Of a stretch of DNA of 64,000 nt, positions 50,627-61,131 are shown piece after piece. Source of the stretch: JAWLHU01 sp041690255 (GTDB taxonomy: Bacteria > Bacillota > Sulfobacillia > Symbiobacteriales > Symbiobacteriaceae). The stretch is from the NCBI GenBank assembly GCA_041690255.1, contig JAWLHU010000008.1, positions 62,001 to 126,000 of the forward strand, read 5' to 3'. The position numbers were made by a program, and so were the translations under genes. Every line of letters starts with the position of its first letter. Within the stretch, counting starts at the first letter, position 1. A model generated the notes under the pieces. That model was not told the DNA's origin, ran no database searches, and saw only the letters and a program-made list of their open reading frames with translations.

Positions 50627-50934
50627 ATGGAGCGCATCGCAGTTCTGATTGCCAGTAGCCCGACTTCGCCTTCAGCCGGCCGTGCCTTTCAACTGATCCG
50701 TGATCTCTCGGCACAGGGCCATTCGGTTACCCTCTGCCTGCTGGAAGATGGCATCTACGCCGCCGGCGTCAGGGCTTCGGCCTATCCACTGGACCGCTGC
50801 GCCGCCTGGATGCTGACCTTGACCTGCGCGGGATCCGGCAGGATGCCCTGCACGAGTCTTGCCGGCCCCGCAACTACACTAACCTGGTCGATTTGATCAT
50901 GGAGCAGGTGGACCGGACACTCGGTGCCTTCTAA
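50627..50934 (+). pseudogene. DsrE-superfamily-like gene with a frameshift
   Basis: Frame 1 from the ATG at 50627 reads IAVLIASSPTSPSAGRAFQL then GHSVTLCLLEDGIYAAGVRA, the DsrE-type core, then runs into implausible sequence (AWMLTLTCAGSGRMP). From about 50800 another frame reads LDADLDLRGIRQDALHESCR and ends EQVDRTLGAF at the TAA 50932-50934, with protein-like composition. Joined, it would be about 102 residues, a normal DsrE length. A single-base indel near 50800, real or an assembly error, explains this. GGAGGGAGAG precedes the ATG. Confidence 0.6.
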
Positions 50935-51265
50935 GGGCGGTGGTGGATGAGATGCAGCCCTACTGTACCAGGGTGTCTGGCAACCCCTCCAGCGCACACG
51001 CCTACGGGCAAGGGGCGACATTTGAACACCACGGTGACGGAACCCCCGGCCTTGCTGGCCACCTGCCGGTACCGGGGAGTTGCTGCGGAACTAGCGAACA
51101 ACGGGTGGAGCGCAGGGCTCCACCCGTTGTGTTTGCACGGACTTTCGCTGCCTGGCCGCCAGTGTCTCCGGCATCCTTACGGCCACCACGACACTGGACA
51201 GGCGGCAGGTGAACAAGTTGGTGGCAGCCTTCATGGCACCGTTGACTTGAGTACCGTCCCCTGGA
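50935..51265. other. Intergenic region before the chemoreceptor 3' end
   Basis: About 330 bases between the DsrE-like pair and the end of the minus-strand chemoreceptor. Contains only the hairpin at 51098-51134 and no supported gene. Confidence 0.5.
51098..51134 (+). terminator. Terminator downstream of the DsrE-like genes
   Basis: ACAACGGGTGGAG (51098-51110) pairs perfectly with CTCCACCCGTTGT (51118-51130), followed by GTTTGC. Confidence 0.8.
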
Positions 51266-53140
51266 CTAGACCCGGAAGCTGGCCACCAACTCCTGCATAG
51301 CTTTGGCAATCCCCGACAGGCTTGCGGCGGACGTTGCGACCTGGTCGGCGGAGGCAGTCAACTCCTCCACCGAGGCGGAGACCGACTGTGTTGTCGCTGC
51401 GTTCTGTTGCGATACGGCTGCGATCCGGCCCACCGCCTGCGTCACCTCCTCCGCTCCCGAGGCCATTTCCTCCGTGGCGGCGGTATTCTCTTCGGTGAGT
51501 GCCGCCATGGACTCGAAGGCCGTCACTACGTTGCGGGCATCCTCCTGCACACGGGTGACCGCCTGCGCCATCCCGGATACATCGCTCGCGGCCCGCTCCA
51601 CCGTTACGAGGATCTCCCGCAGGGAGCGCCCGGCCTCAGCCGCCAGTTCGCTGCCATTCTCCACCTCGCCGGTGCCGGCCTCCATGGCCTTCACGGCCCC
51701 GGCGGTCCGCTCCTGAATCGTCCGGATCAGGTCCGTGATCTCCCTGGCCGAGTTCGCGGAGCGCTCGGCAAGCTTGCGGACCTCTTCCGCCACCACGGCA
51801 AAGCCCCGCCCGTGCTCCCCGGCCCGGGCTGCCTCAATGGCGGCATTCAGGGCGAGAAGGTTCGTCTGGTCAGAGATTCCAGAGATCACGTTGGTGATAT
51901 CGCCGATCTGTCCGGAGAGCTGTTCCAACTCCCTTATCCGACTGGCCGACTCGCCCACCACGCTCCGGATTCGCTCCATTCCCTCCACGGTGCGGTCCAC
52001 CACGCCGGCACCGGTACGGGCCATCTGCGAGGCATGAGCAGCTCCCGAGGCAACATCCGTTGCGTTGCCTGCCACGCCCTCCAGGGCACGGGCCATCTGC
52101 ACCAGGAGCGTGCTCGCATTCTGCGCCTCGGCGGCGGACCGGCTGGCACCAGAGGCGATCTGCTGGATCGTCTGCTGCAGCTCCTCCATGGTCTGGCTAA
52201 CGTCGTGGGTCGCGCGGGCTTGCTCCGAGGCGCCCTCCGCGACCTGCCCCACCCCCTGGGCGGCCTCCCTGGCAGCATTTGCGGACTGATCGGACGCGGC
52301 CGTCAACTGCTCGCTGGCCTGCAGGACAGCGGCAGCCGAATCCCGCACCTGATCGATCATAATGCGAATCCGCCCGATCATGTGAAGGATACCGTTGTAG
52401 GCCTGAGCGACCTGCCCGACCTCATCTCTGGACTGGACATGAATGGCGGACACGTTAAGGTTGCCGGAGGCGAACTCGGTCAGATTGGAGGCAATCTGCT
52501 TAAGCGGACGGCTGATCCGCAGGGAGAGGAGAAGACCAATCGTGAGACCGAGAATCAGGGTTGCAGCCAGCGCGATTAACACCGTCATCCGGGCATTCTG
52601 CTGGGCAGTCTTGGACTCGTTCCAGGCGTCGTTCACCAGCTTGTCGGTGTCCGCTGCCATGCGGCCAAAGATCTCCCGGAACTGATCCATCTGCCACTTA
52701 CCGTCGGCGATACGGGCCTGGGCTTGTGACCGGCCCTGTGGGCCCGTCCGGACCTGAGCAATCAGGCTCTCGGAGAGGCTCTCAATCTCAGCGATAACCG
52801 GCTTGGCCTCTTCCAGGAGTCCCTTCATGATCGGATGACCGGCTGAGTGGCTGTCGATCAGGGCCAGATCCTCCTGAATGGACTTCTTGCCCGCATAGTA
52901 AGGCTCCAGGAAGGCCTCATCTCCGGTTACCAGAAACCCCCGGAGTCCGGTCTCTTCGTTGATCAGTCCGGTTAGGATATTACGTGCCGCATTGTTTACG
53001 GGGATGGCGTCCTGTACGATCTGATCGGCGGCTTTTTGCATCTGCACCATCTGAACAATAGAGATCGTAGCAATGACTGCGGCAAGGATCACCATGGTGA
53101 GATAGCCCAAGAGCAGCTTCGAGAGAACGGAGAGTCGCAT
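51266..53140 (-). CDS. Methyl-accepting chemotaxis protein with CHASE3 sensor
   Basis: A 624-residue chemoreceptor: TM1 at about 7-29, a CHASE3 extracellular sensor (about 40-185; GLINEETGLRGFLVTGDEAF), TM2 (VLIALAATLILGLTIGLLLS), HAMP (to about 265), and a long signalling domain with the hairpin tip NAAIEAARAGEHGRGFAVVA and VRKLAERS. It would relay an unknown signal to CheA/CheW; no che genes lie nearby. Ala-rich repeats in the cytoplasmic coiled coil give long antisense open frames that are not genes. The ATG at 53140 has GGAGG eleven bases upstream. Confidence 0.94.
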   Translation of the reverse strand: MRLSVLSKLLLGYLTMVILAAVIATISIVQMVQMQKAADQIVQDAIPVNNAARNILTGLINEETGLRGFLVTGDEAFLEPYYAGKKSIQEDLALIDSHSAGHPIMKGLLEEAKPVIAEIESLSESLIAQVRTGPQGRSQAQARIADGKWQMDQFREIFGRMAADTDKLVNDAWNESKTAQQNARMTVLIALAATLILGLTIGLLLSLRISRPLKQIASNLTEFASGNLNVSAIHVQSRDEVGQVAQAYNGILHMIGRIRIMIDQVRDSAAAVLQASEQLTAASDQSANAAREAAQGVGQVAEGASEQARATHDVSQTMEELQQTIQQIASGASRSAAEAQNASTLLVQMARALEGVAGNATDVASGAAHASQMARTGAGVVDRTVEGMERIRSVVGESASRIRELEQLSGQIGDITNVISGISDQTNLLALNAAIEAARAGEHGRGFAVVAEEVRKLAERSANSAREITDLIRTIQERTAGAVKAMEAGTGEVENGSELAAEAGRSLREILVTVERAASDVSGMAQAVTRVQEDARNVVTAFESMAALTEENTAATEEMASGAEEVTQAVGRIAAVSQQNAATTQSVSASVEELTASADQVATSAASLSGIAKAMQELVASFRV

Positions 53141-53358
53141 GCCTGTAAGTTCCTCCCTAGAATGATATCGGAATAAACTTGAGTACAGATAAATATAAGA
53201 CTTAATGTTAATTGTCATTCCGGGTAGGCTTAAAGTCAACCACGAAATCCAATATTGTCATTCTATAAATTAGAGGGATAAGCTAACGGAGCCCCCAACC
53301 ATAGCCGGATGGGGGCTCCGCTTTCATCGGTCCGCAACGAATCGTAACTCAATCAATT
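53141..53358. other. AT-rich region between the chemoreceptor and collar-protein genes
   Basis: About 220 AT-rich bases. On the minus strand TCCGATAT (plus-strand 53165-53172) matches the sigma-D/sigma-28 -10 element GCCGATAT in seven of eight positions, but the TAAA -35 element is not at the usual distance. A plus-strand hairpin lies at 53287-53320. Confidence 0.35.
53287..53325 (+). terminator. Orphan hairpin terminator
   Basis: CGGAGCCCCC (53287-53296) pairs with GGGGGCTCCG (53311-53320), followed by CTTTC. No plus-strand gene lies directly upstream of it, so it may be a leftover of a lost gene. Confidence 0.6.
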
Positions 53359-53387
53359 TTGACATATAACAAGGAAGGTGATATATT
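53359..53387 (+). promoter_or_regulatory. Strong sigma-A-type promoter of the collar-protein cluster
   Basis: Perfect TTGACA (53359-53364), 17-base spacer, TATATT (53382-53387, one mismatch). About 105 bases upstream of the first collar gene. Confidence 0.85.
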
Positions 53388-53494
53388 ACCATTAGGCATG
53401 TATGTCTCGCGGGTACTCAAGGCCTGATGACAGGATAAATCGATCTGGTAGAGTGGACACAATCCACGCAGGCATTCTGGAAAGGAGACTGAGA

Positions 53495-54007
53495 ATGGAG
53501 TCTTTTGTCGGTGAAATCAGGATCTTTGCGGGTAACTTCGCCCCTACGGGCTGGGCCCTTTGCAACGGGTCACTCCTGTCGATTGCGGAGAATGACTTGT
53601 TGTTTGCCCTGATTGGGACCACCTATGGCGGTGACGGTCAGACCACCTTCGCCCTGCCCGACCTGCGGGGCCGGATTCCGGTACATATGGGACAGAACCC
53701 GAGCACGGGTACGACCTACAATCTGGGGCAGAAGGCTGGAACGGAGACGGTTACGCTGACCGCCAACCAACTGCCCGCTCACACCCATCTGGCCCAGGCG
53801 GTTGAGGCCGATGGGACTGCGACCACCCCGGAAGCCGGCGTGTGGGCCGAGGGTGCCGATATCTACACAACGGACAGCCCGAACACCAGCATGGCGTCGA
53901 GTCTGGTGGCATCCGAGGGCGGTAACCAGCCCCACGACAACGTCATGCCGTTCCAGGTGGTTAACTTTATCATCTCCCTGTACGGGCTCTACCCGTCCCA
54001 GAGCTAG
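53495..54007 (+). CDS. Phage tail collar domain protein 1 (microcystin-dependent-protein-like)
   Basis: A 170-residue protein with the tail collar domain at its N-terminus: SFVGEIRIFAGNFAPTGWAL then GTTYGGDGQTTFALPDLRGR, followed by LPAHTHLAQAV and a QPHDNVMPFQVVNFIISLYG end. Such proteins occur outside phages as surface or secreted proteins of unknown role. The ATG at 53495 has AAGGAGA upstream; the open frame from 53402 starts directly after the promoter and lacks a ribosome site. First of three paralogues. Confidence 0.88.
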   Translation: MESFVGEIRIFAGNFAPTGWALCNGSLLSIAENDLLFALIGTTYGGDGQTTFALPDLRGRIPVHMGQNPSTGTTYNLGQKAGTETVTLTANQLPAHTHLAQAVEADGTATTPEAGVWAEGADIYTTDSPNTSMASSLVASEGGNQPHDNVMPFQVVNFIISLYGLYPSQS

Positions 54008-54049
54008 CCGAACCCGGACCCCAACGAAAGCGTTGAGGAGGAAACCTTC

Positions 54050-54550
54050 GTGGCTGAACCCTTCCTTGGAGAGATCAAGCTGTTTGGCTTTGGGTATGCC
54101 CCGCGGGGCTGGGCCCAGTGTAACGGCCAGCTCCTGGCCATCAATCAGAACCAGGCGCTCTTCGCCATTCTCGGCACGACCTACGGCGGCAACGGGCAGA
54201 CCACCTTTGCCCTGCCCGACCTGAGAGGCCGTACTCCGGTCCACATGGGGAACGGCGTCACGCTGGGTCAGTCGGCCGGCGAGGAAGCACACACGCTGAC
54301 CACTCTCGAAATGCCCATGCACACACACATCGCCTCGGCCAGCACGGCAGCGCCCAGCCAGCCGAGTCCGGCCGGGGGGCTGTGGGCCCAGAGCGATGCG
54401 CAAAACTACAGCACCGCAACTCCTAATACCCAACTGAGCGGTGCCGCGATCGGCTCAGCCGGTCAGAGCCAGCCTCACAGCAATATGCAGCCGTACCTGA
54501 CGCTGAATTTCTGCATTGCACTGGTGGGAATCTTCCCATCCCGTAATTAA
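54050..54550 (+). CDS. Phage tail collar domain protein 2
   Basis: A 166-residue paralogue. Same order of motifs: FLGEIKLFGFGYAPRGWAQC, GTTYGGNGQTTFALPDLRGR, MPMHTHIAS, QPHSNMQPYLTLNFCIALVG. GTG start with GAGGAGG nine bases upstream. Lies 42 bases after the first. No signal peptide, so export, if it happens, is by an unknown route. Confidence 0.88.
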   Translation: MAEPFLGEIKLFGFGYAPRGWAQCNGQLLAINQNQALFAILGTTYGGNGQTTFALPDLRGRTPVHMGNGVTLGQSAGEEAHTLTTLEMPMHTHIASASTAAPSQPSPAGGLWAQSDAQNYSTATPNTQLSGAAIGSAGQSQPHSNMQPYLTLNFCIALVGIFPSRN

Positions 54551-54568
54551 GACAGGGGGTTGAAGTCA

Positions 54569-55102
54569 ATGGCAGACGCATTTATTGGTGAGATCCGGAT
54601 CTTTGCCGGCAACTTTGCCCCTAAGGGATGGGCCATGTGTAACGGACAGCTCATGGCGCTCGCTCAGAACACGGCGCTTTTTTCGATCCTCGGCGTCCAG
54701 TACGGCGGCGATGGCAAGACGACCTTTGCCCTTCCGAACCTGCAGGGGAGGGCTCCCATGCATCAGGGGGCAGGCCCCGGGTTGACACCCCGAACGGTGG
54801 GCGAGACGAGCGGCAGTTCCTATGTCACCCTGCTCACCTCCGAGATGCCCGCTCACAGCCACGTGCCGCAGGGCAACGGCGATTCCGCGTCGGCTGATCT
54901 TGAAACGCTCGGTAACCACGTCTGGGGTGCAGGGTCGAGCCGGAGTGGACCAAACCTCTACGCCAGTGGCGCCCCCAACGTCCACATGAGTCCGATGGCG
55001 TTGGGTGTATCTGGTGGCAGCCAACCGCATAACAATATGCAGCCGTACCTTGGGCTGAACTTCATCATCGCCTTGGAGGGGATTTTCCCCGCTCGTTCCT
55101 AG
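54569..55102 (+). CDS. Phage tail collar domain protein 3
   Basis: A 177-residue paralogue: AFIGEIRIFAGNFAPKGWAM, GVQYGGDGKTTFALPNLQGR, MPAHSHVPQGNG, QPHNNMQPYLGLNFIIALEG. The ATG at 54569 is used; GGGGG lies about nine bases upstream. A terminator follows, separating the triplet from the giant surface-protein gene. Confidence 0.88.
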   Translation: MADAFIGEIRIFAGNFAPKGWAMCNGQLMALAQNTALFSILGVQYGGDGKTTFALPNLQGRAPMHQGAGPGLTPRTVGETSGSSYVTLLTSEMPAHSHVPQGNGDSASADLETLGNHVWGAGSSRSGPNLYASGAPNVHMSPMALGVSGGSQPHNNMQPYLGLNFIIALEGIFPARS

Positions 55103-55117
55103 GACTCAGGTTTCTCC

Positions 55118-55153
55118 GTCCTCGCGGGCTCGGTTGGCCCGCGGGGACCTCTT
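55118..55153 (+). terminator. Terminator after the collar-protein triplet
   Basis: GTCCTCGCGGGC (55118-55129) pairs with GCCCGCGGGGAC (55137-55148) with one imperfection, followed by CTCTTGTG. Confidence 0.75.
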
Positions 55154-55213
55154 GTGTCTACGCTTCTAGTAGGTAGCCACGCTGACGGCGATCGATAGAG
55201 GGGGAACAGATCC

Positions 55214-58200
55214 GTGCAGACCACCAAAAGAGGGGTTCCGCTGGGGCCCGCTCGACTGCTCTCGGTTCTCATGGCTCTGCTGTTTGTGGGATTCTCATTT
55301 GGCCTGCCCAGCATGACCGTGGCTGCGGAAACTGACCAGGTACACATCGAGCAGTTACTCACGGGCGACGACAACGAGGCGCAGGTGCGGGATGATATGA
55401 TACAGGCACAATCATTCTTGATAAATCAATCGGGAGCGATGTCGCGCATAGCTCTCTACGCGTACGCGTCTAACCTTGGCCACGAAGGGGAGATAAGACT
55501 CGAACTGCGAGAGGGTGTCCCCCAAGACGGGGGCGCAGTAGTCGCGACCGCCTCGAGCTATGTCAACGATGTAGCGCAATGGCGCAATTTCATGTTTGCT
55601 ACGCCTGTGCCCGTAACCGCCGGCACGACCTACCATATTCAGTTGACCCCAATCTGGGACAGCGGTAGCACCTTCAAGTTGGGTTATAAGATATACCCGC
55701 CAGCGTCAAATCCGCCTTCACCTTATGAAGGAGGCGACAGTCATTCGTGGACCAACTCCAGCGCCACTTGGTCGGACTGGGCTGACGCTGACCTGGCCTT
55801 TAAGGTCTACCTTGCCCTGAACCAGGACCCGACCCTGGCCACCAACACGGGGCTCTCGCTCAACGAGGGCACCACCGCAACAATCGCCAACACGAACCTG
55901 AACGCCACCGATCCGGATGGTGACACGGTCACTTATACGATCGGCACTGCCCCCATCAACGGTACTCTAAAGCTGGGTGCCACTTCGCTCAGTGCCGGCA
56001 GCACCTTCACCCAGGGTGACATCAATGCCGGTACCCTTTCGTATGTTCACAACGGTACCGAGACGACGACGGACAGCTTCACCTTCACGGCGGCAGATGG
56101 AAATGGGGGAAGCATTGGCAGTACTACCTTCACGATCACTGTGAACCCGGTCAACGATCCGCCCACCTTCACCCTCGGCAGCGATGTAACGGTGCTGGAG
56201 GACTCCAGCCCCTACTCGGCCACCAACTTCGTGACCGATCGCAGCGCCGTGGAGGCGGGCCAGACCCTGACCACGACCGTCAGCAATGATAACAACATCC
56301 TCTTCGCTGTCCAACCCGCCGTGGATTCTTCTGGCACGCTCACCTTCACGCCGGCAGCGAACGCTCACGGCACCGCAACGGTGACGGTGTCGGTGACGGA
56401 CTTCGACGGTGCTGTCGAACTGGACACCACCTCCAAGACGTTCTTGATCGATATCACAGGGGTCAACGATGCGCCCAGCTTCACCGCCGGTGCGAATCAG
56501 ACGGTCGACGAGGATGCCGGTGCGCAGACGGTAGCCGGTTGGACTACGCCGAGTGCCGGGCCCAACGAGACGCAGAACGTCAGCTTTGTGGTCAGCAACG
56601 ACAACAACGCCCTCTTCTCCGCCCAGCCTGCCGTGGGCAGCACCGGCACGCTCACGTACACGCCGGCGCCCGATGCCTACGGCTCCGCAACGGTGACGGT
56701 GCAGGCGCAGGACGACGGCGGTACGGCCAACGGCGGCAGCGACACGTCCGCTCCGCAGACCTTCACGATCACCGTGAACGCGGTCAACGATCCGCCCACC
56801 TTCAACATCGGTAGCGATGTGACGGTCCTGGANNNNNNNNNNNNNNNNNNNNNNNNNNNNNNNNNNNNNNNNNNNNNNNNNNNNNNNNNNNNNNNNNNNN
56901 NNNNNNNNNNNNNNNNNNNNNNNNNNNNNNNNAACGCAGACCGTCAGCTTTGTGGTCAGCAATGACAACAACGCCCTCTTCGCTGCTCAGCCTGCCGTGG
57001 GCAGCACCGGCACGCTGACGTACACGCCGGCTACCGACGCCAATGGCTCCGCAACGGTGACGCTATACGCGCAGGACGACGGCGATACGGCCAACGGTGG
57101 CAGCGACACGTCCGCTCCGCAGACCTTTACGATCACAGTAGATCCCGTGAACGACGCCCCCGTGGGTGGCGACGACACTCATGCAGATGTCGCGGAAGAC
57201 TCCGGCGATGTGGTCTTTGCTATCACAACCCTACTGGCCAACGACAGCAAGGGCGGCGGGAGCGATGAGGACAGCCAGACCTTGACTATCATCGATGTGA
57301 GCAGCCCGACCGGCGGCACAGTCGAGACCAGTGGGAGCAACGTCCTCTTCAAACCCACCTTGCACTACTTCGGCCCGGCCAGCTTCCAGTACACGGTGCA
57401 GGATAACGGCACCACCGACGGAGCGGACGAGTTCAAGACCGATATCGTAACCGTCTCCTTCGATATCACTCCGGTGGCAGAACTGCCGAACGTACCGACC
57501 GTAACCACAGCCGAGGACACCCTCTCCGCAGCGTTCCAGATCACCCCCGCTGCGGCTGATGCCGGTTCTGTCACCCACTTCAAGATCTCGGGCATCACCG
57601 GTGGTACGCTCTACGACAGCCTCGGTGCCTCCATTGCCGACGACGCCTTCATTACTCTAGCCCAGGCCACCGACTTGAAGTTCCTGCCGGACACCGACCT
57701 GAACGGCACCGAAGGCTTCGGCTTCACGGTTCAGGCCTCGCTGGATGCCAGCGGTACCGGAATCAGCCCCGCCGCTCCAGTCACGATCACCGTCTCCGAA
57801 GTGAACGACGCCCCGACCGGCAGCGATGACGACCTGACACTGACCCATAAGGTGGCCGAGGACTCCGGCGAGACGACGATCGACGGGGCGCTCCTGACCG
57901 GCAACGACAGCAAGGGCGGCGGGACCGACGAGGATACCCAGACTCTGACCGTGACCGGTGCGGACAACGCCGTAGGTGGCAGTGTCACCGTGGTGGATGG
58001 CGACGTGGTCTTCACCCTCGCCGCCAACTTCTTCGGGGAGGCCAGCTTCCGCTACACGGTGACCGACGACGGTACGACCGCCGGGAATCCCGCCGCTAAG
58101 ACGAGCACAGCGATTGTGACCTTCACAGTCACCCCGGTGGCCGAGATGCCCTCCATTTCGGCGACCGAAACGCCGGAGGAGACGCAGTCGAGTACCGGAC

Positions 58201-61073
58201 TGGTAATCGCCCCTGACGCGGCTGACTACGATTCAGCGGCCGGCGCCAGCTCGGTCACCCACTACAAGATCACGAACATCACCGGCGGGACAGTTGCCAA
58301 GAGCGACGGATCAGCCCTGACCGGCGAGTTCATTACCCGGGATGAGGGTGCAGCCGGGCTTAAGTTCACGCCTGACACTGATCTGAACGGCACGACGGGC
58401 TTCAGCTTCACCGTCCAGGCGGCGACCAGCGACTCCGGCGACGGGCTCAGCCCCGGTGTGGAGGCCAGCATTACCGTCACCGAGGTGAACGACGCCCCGA
58501 CTGGTACCGACGACACCATGACCCGGGCCGAGGACTCCGGCCCCTGGACGATCCCCTTCGCCGGCCTGACCGGGAATGACTTGAAAGGCCCGGCGAACGA
58601 GAGCACGCAGAACCTTACGATCACCGCGGTGAGCGGTGCGACCAACGGCACGGTGACCCTGGATTCGGTCAACGGCACGGTGATCTTCGAGCCGAACGCT
58701 GACTTCAACGGCGAGGCCACCTTCATCTATACGGTGGAGGATGATGGGACCACCGACGCAGCCGACGACTTCCTGACAGATACCGCGACCGTCACCATCA
58801 CCATCACCAAGGTGAACGACACCCCGACCGGGATGGATGACACCCTGGCGGATGTGGCGGAGGATTCCGGCCCCTGGACGATCCCCTTTGCCAACCTGAC
58901 TGGTAACGACAGCCCGGGCCCCCTGGAGGGCGAGCAGAGCCTTACGATTACTGCCGTCAGCAGCCCGACCGGCGGCACGGTGGCAATCGACGGGACCGAC
59001 GTGATTTTCACGCCAACGGAGCACTTCAACGGCCTGGTGAGCTTCACGTACACCCTGGAGGATGACGGTACCACTGACGGTGATCCCGCTCCGCTGACCC
59101 ACACCGCCGTGGCCAGCTTCACGGTGACGCCGGTCAACGACGCCCCCGTGGCCGAGGACGGAGTCCTGACGGTCACTGTGGGATCCAACCGGAATGGTAC
59201 GGTCACCGCCACCGACGTGGACGGCGACACCCTGACCTACGCCCTGGTGGACGCCCCGACCAAGGGGACCGTGACTCTGAACGCCGACGGCACCTTCACC
59301 TACCGGGGTACCAGCACCGGTACGGACTCCTTCACTTTCAGGGCGAACGATGGCACCGTTGACTCGAACACCGCCACGGTGACGGTCACGATCCATGCCG
59401 TGCCGCCGCCCCCGCCCGATCTGACGATCTCCGTGCCGACAACGCTGACCCGGGAGAGTAGCATCCTCGTGAGCGGCACGACCGGCCCGAATCTCCCCGT
59501 GGTGGTGAACGGCACTACCGTTCAGGCCGACGGTTACGGCAACTGGAGCACAACCGTCTCCCTGGTGGAAGGCGAGAACGTGATCACCGCATCAAACGGA
59601 TCGACCACCAAGTCCGTTACCGTGGTGCGGGACACGACGCCGCCACCGTTGACCCTGACCGCATCGCCCACGTCGACGACCGGCGAGACTGCCGTACTGA
59701 CCGCAGTCAGCGAGGAGGGCGCCGTGGTCACGATCGAGGGGCAGGAGACGACCAGCCTGACCGTCTCGCTCTCGCTTGGCTCGAACCAGTTCACCGCCAC
59801 CGCTACGGACGCCGCCGGCAACGTGGCCAGGGCCCGAGTAAACGTGGTGCGGACGCCCAAGGAGGTCAAGGAGATCCCGCTCCCGCCGGGCGGCGAGGGT
59901 CGGGTTGAGACCGAGTTCGTCACGGTCGACGTTCCCCCCATGGTCTTCAGCGATGGTGTGATCCTCGTGGTTCAGGAGTTCGAGCCGAGTGAGGCCTCGA
60001 AGAAGGCGGAGACCGCCGGCGAGGCAGTGATCTTCGCCCAGGTGGATGCCTATCGGATGTCCGACAGGCGACAGATCCACGACCTGAATGGTCTCATGAC
60101 GCTCACCTTCCCGTATGACCCGACCGCTGTGATCGACCCGACCAAACTGCGGATCTATTACTTCGATCCAGTTGGTGAGGTGTGGGTTGAGCTGGGTGGC
60201 GTGGTCGATACCGAAGAGCACACCATCTCCGTGCAGGTCAGGCATCTGACGCTCTTTGCCGCCATGGTCCCGGTAGAGGAGGCACCGACTCTTGATCCGC
60301 TGCCCGAGGCTGTGGCAGAGGAGAGCCTGACCCTGACCGGCAAGACCCAGCCGGGGACCTCGGTGACCCTCATGGTCAACGGGGAGGAGCAGGGGAGCGT
60401 CACCGCCGGGAAGGACGGACGCTTCACCATCACGGTAACGCTGGCGGAGGGGCCGAACCGCATCTACCTGAAGGGGACCGGGGCCCTGGCCTCCCACGAG
60501 GTGACCGTCACCTACCGGCCCTTCCCCTACAAGGACGTTGACGGCCACTGGGCGCTGGATGCGATCCTGCGGTTGCACCGGCTGAATGTGATCACGATCT
60601 ACGAGGGTGAGAGCTTCCTGCCCGACGCCGAAGTGACCCGCCTGGAGTTCGCTGTCATGGTGGCCCGGGTGCTGAACCTAGCCCCGGTTGATGAGGTTCC
60701 TGGGTTCACCGATACCGATTCCATTCCGGTCGAGTTGCAGGCCGAGGTCTCGGCAGCCGTGAAGGCCGGGATCATTACTGGCTTCCCGGATGGATCCTTT
60801 GCGCCGGACGCACTGGTGACCCGAGCGCAGATGGCGGTCATGCTGACCCGGGCGCTCAAGTATGCCAGGCTCGACACGGCGCCGGGCAACAAGGCCTTCA
60901 CCGATGCCGCCCAGATCCCTGACTGGGCGAGGGACGGTATCCTGGCGGCGTCCCGCCACGGCCTGGTTACCGGCTACCCCGACGGTAGCTTCCAGTCCGG
61001 CAACAGCACGACCCGGGCTGAGGCGGTGACTATGTTGAACCGGCTCCTGAAAGCGGTCTCTGCGAAGGAATAG
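55214..61073 (+). CDS. Giant tandem-Ig/cadherin-like surface protein with three C-terminal SLH domains (contains assembly gap)
   Basis: A secreted protein of at least 1,900 residues. Signal peptide (LLSVLMALLFVGFSFGLPSM), an N-terminal beta-rich domain of about 160 residues, then about ten repeats of roughly 95-115 residues with the junction pattern VNDxP/VAExP, as in tandem-95/cadherin-like adhesins. Further Ig-like units follow (VPTTLTRESSILVSGTTGPN), and the end is three SLH domains (about 60528-61064: GHWALDAILRL, AAVKAGIITGFPDGSFAPDA, HGLVTGYPDGSFQSGNSTTR). SLH domains hold it on the pyruvylated wall polymer made with CsaB. A run of 100 N at 56833-56932 interrupts a repeat; the reading frame differs on the two sides, but the repeat sequence continues, so a single gene is assumed. 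GTG start with AGAGGGGG. Confidence 0.85.
56833..56932. other. Scaffold gap (100 N)
   Basis: Exactly 100 undetermined bases, a conventional placeholder, placed inside near-identical repeats of the giant surface protein. True length unknown; repeats may be missing or collapsed. Confidence 0.99.
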
Positions 61074-61079
61074 CAGAAC

Positions 61080-61111
61080 GAGGCCGTCACCCAGGGTGGC
61101 GGCCTCGCCTT
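61080..61111 (+). terminator. Terminator after the giant surface-protein gene
   Basis: GAGGCCG (61080-61086) pairs with CGGCCTC (61100-61106), with CACC/GGTG pairing inside, followed by GCCTTCTCG. Confidence 0.7.
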
Positions 61112-61131
61112 CTCGAATTGGAGGGGGAAGC

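Noticed and set aside
51407..52579. Long plus-strand frame of 390 residues opposite the chemoreceptor
   Set aside because: It mirrors the Ala-rich coiled-coil repeats of the chemoreceptor gene, has no ribosome site and no recognisable domain.
53495..55102. Prophage remnant or tailocin based on tail-collar domains
   Set aside because: No other phage structural, packaging, lysis or integration gene is present; collar domains are common in non-phage surface clusters.
55967..56971. Minus-strand frame through the N run
   Set aside because: It is antisense to the repeat protein, and its continuity across undetermined bases is an artefact.
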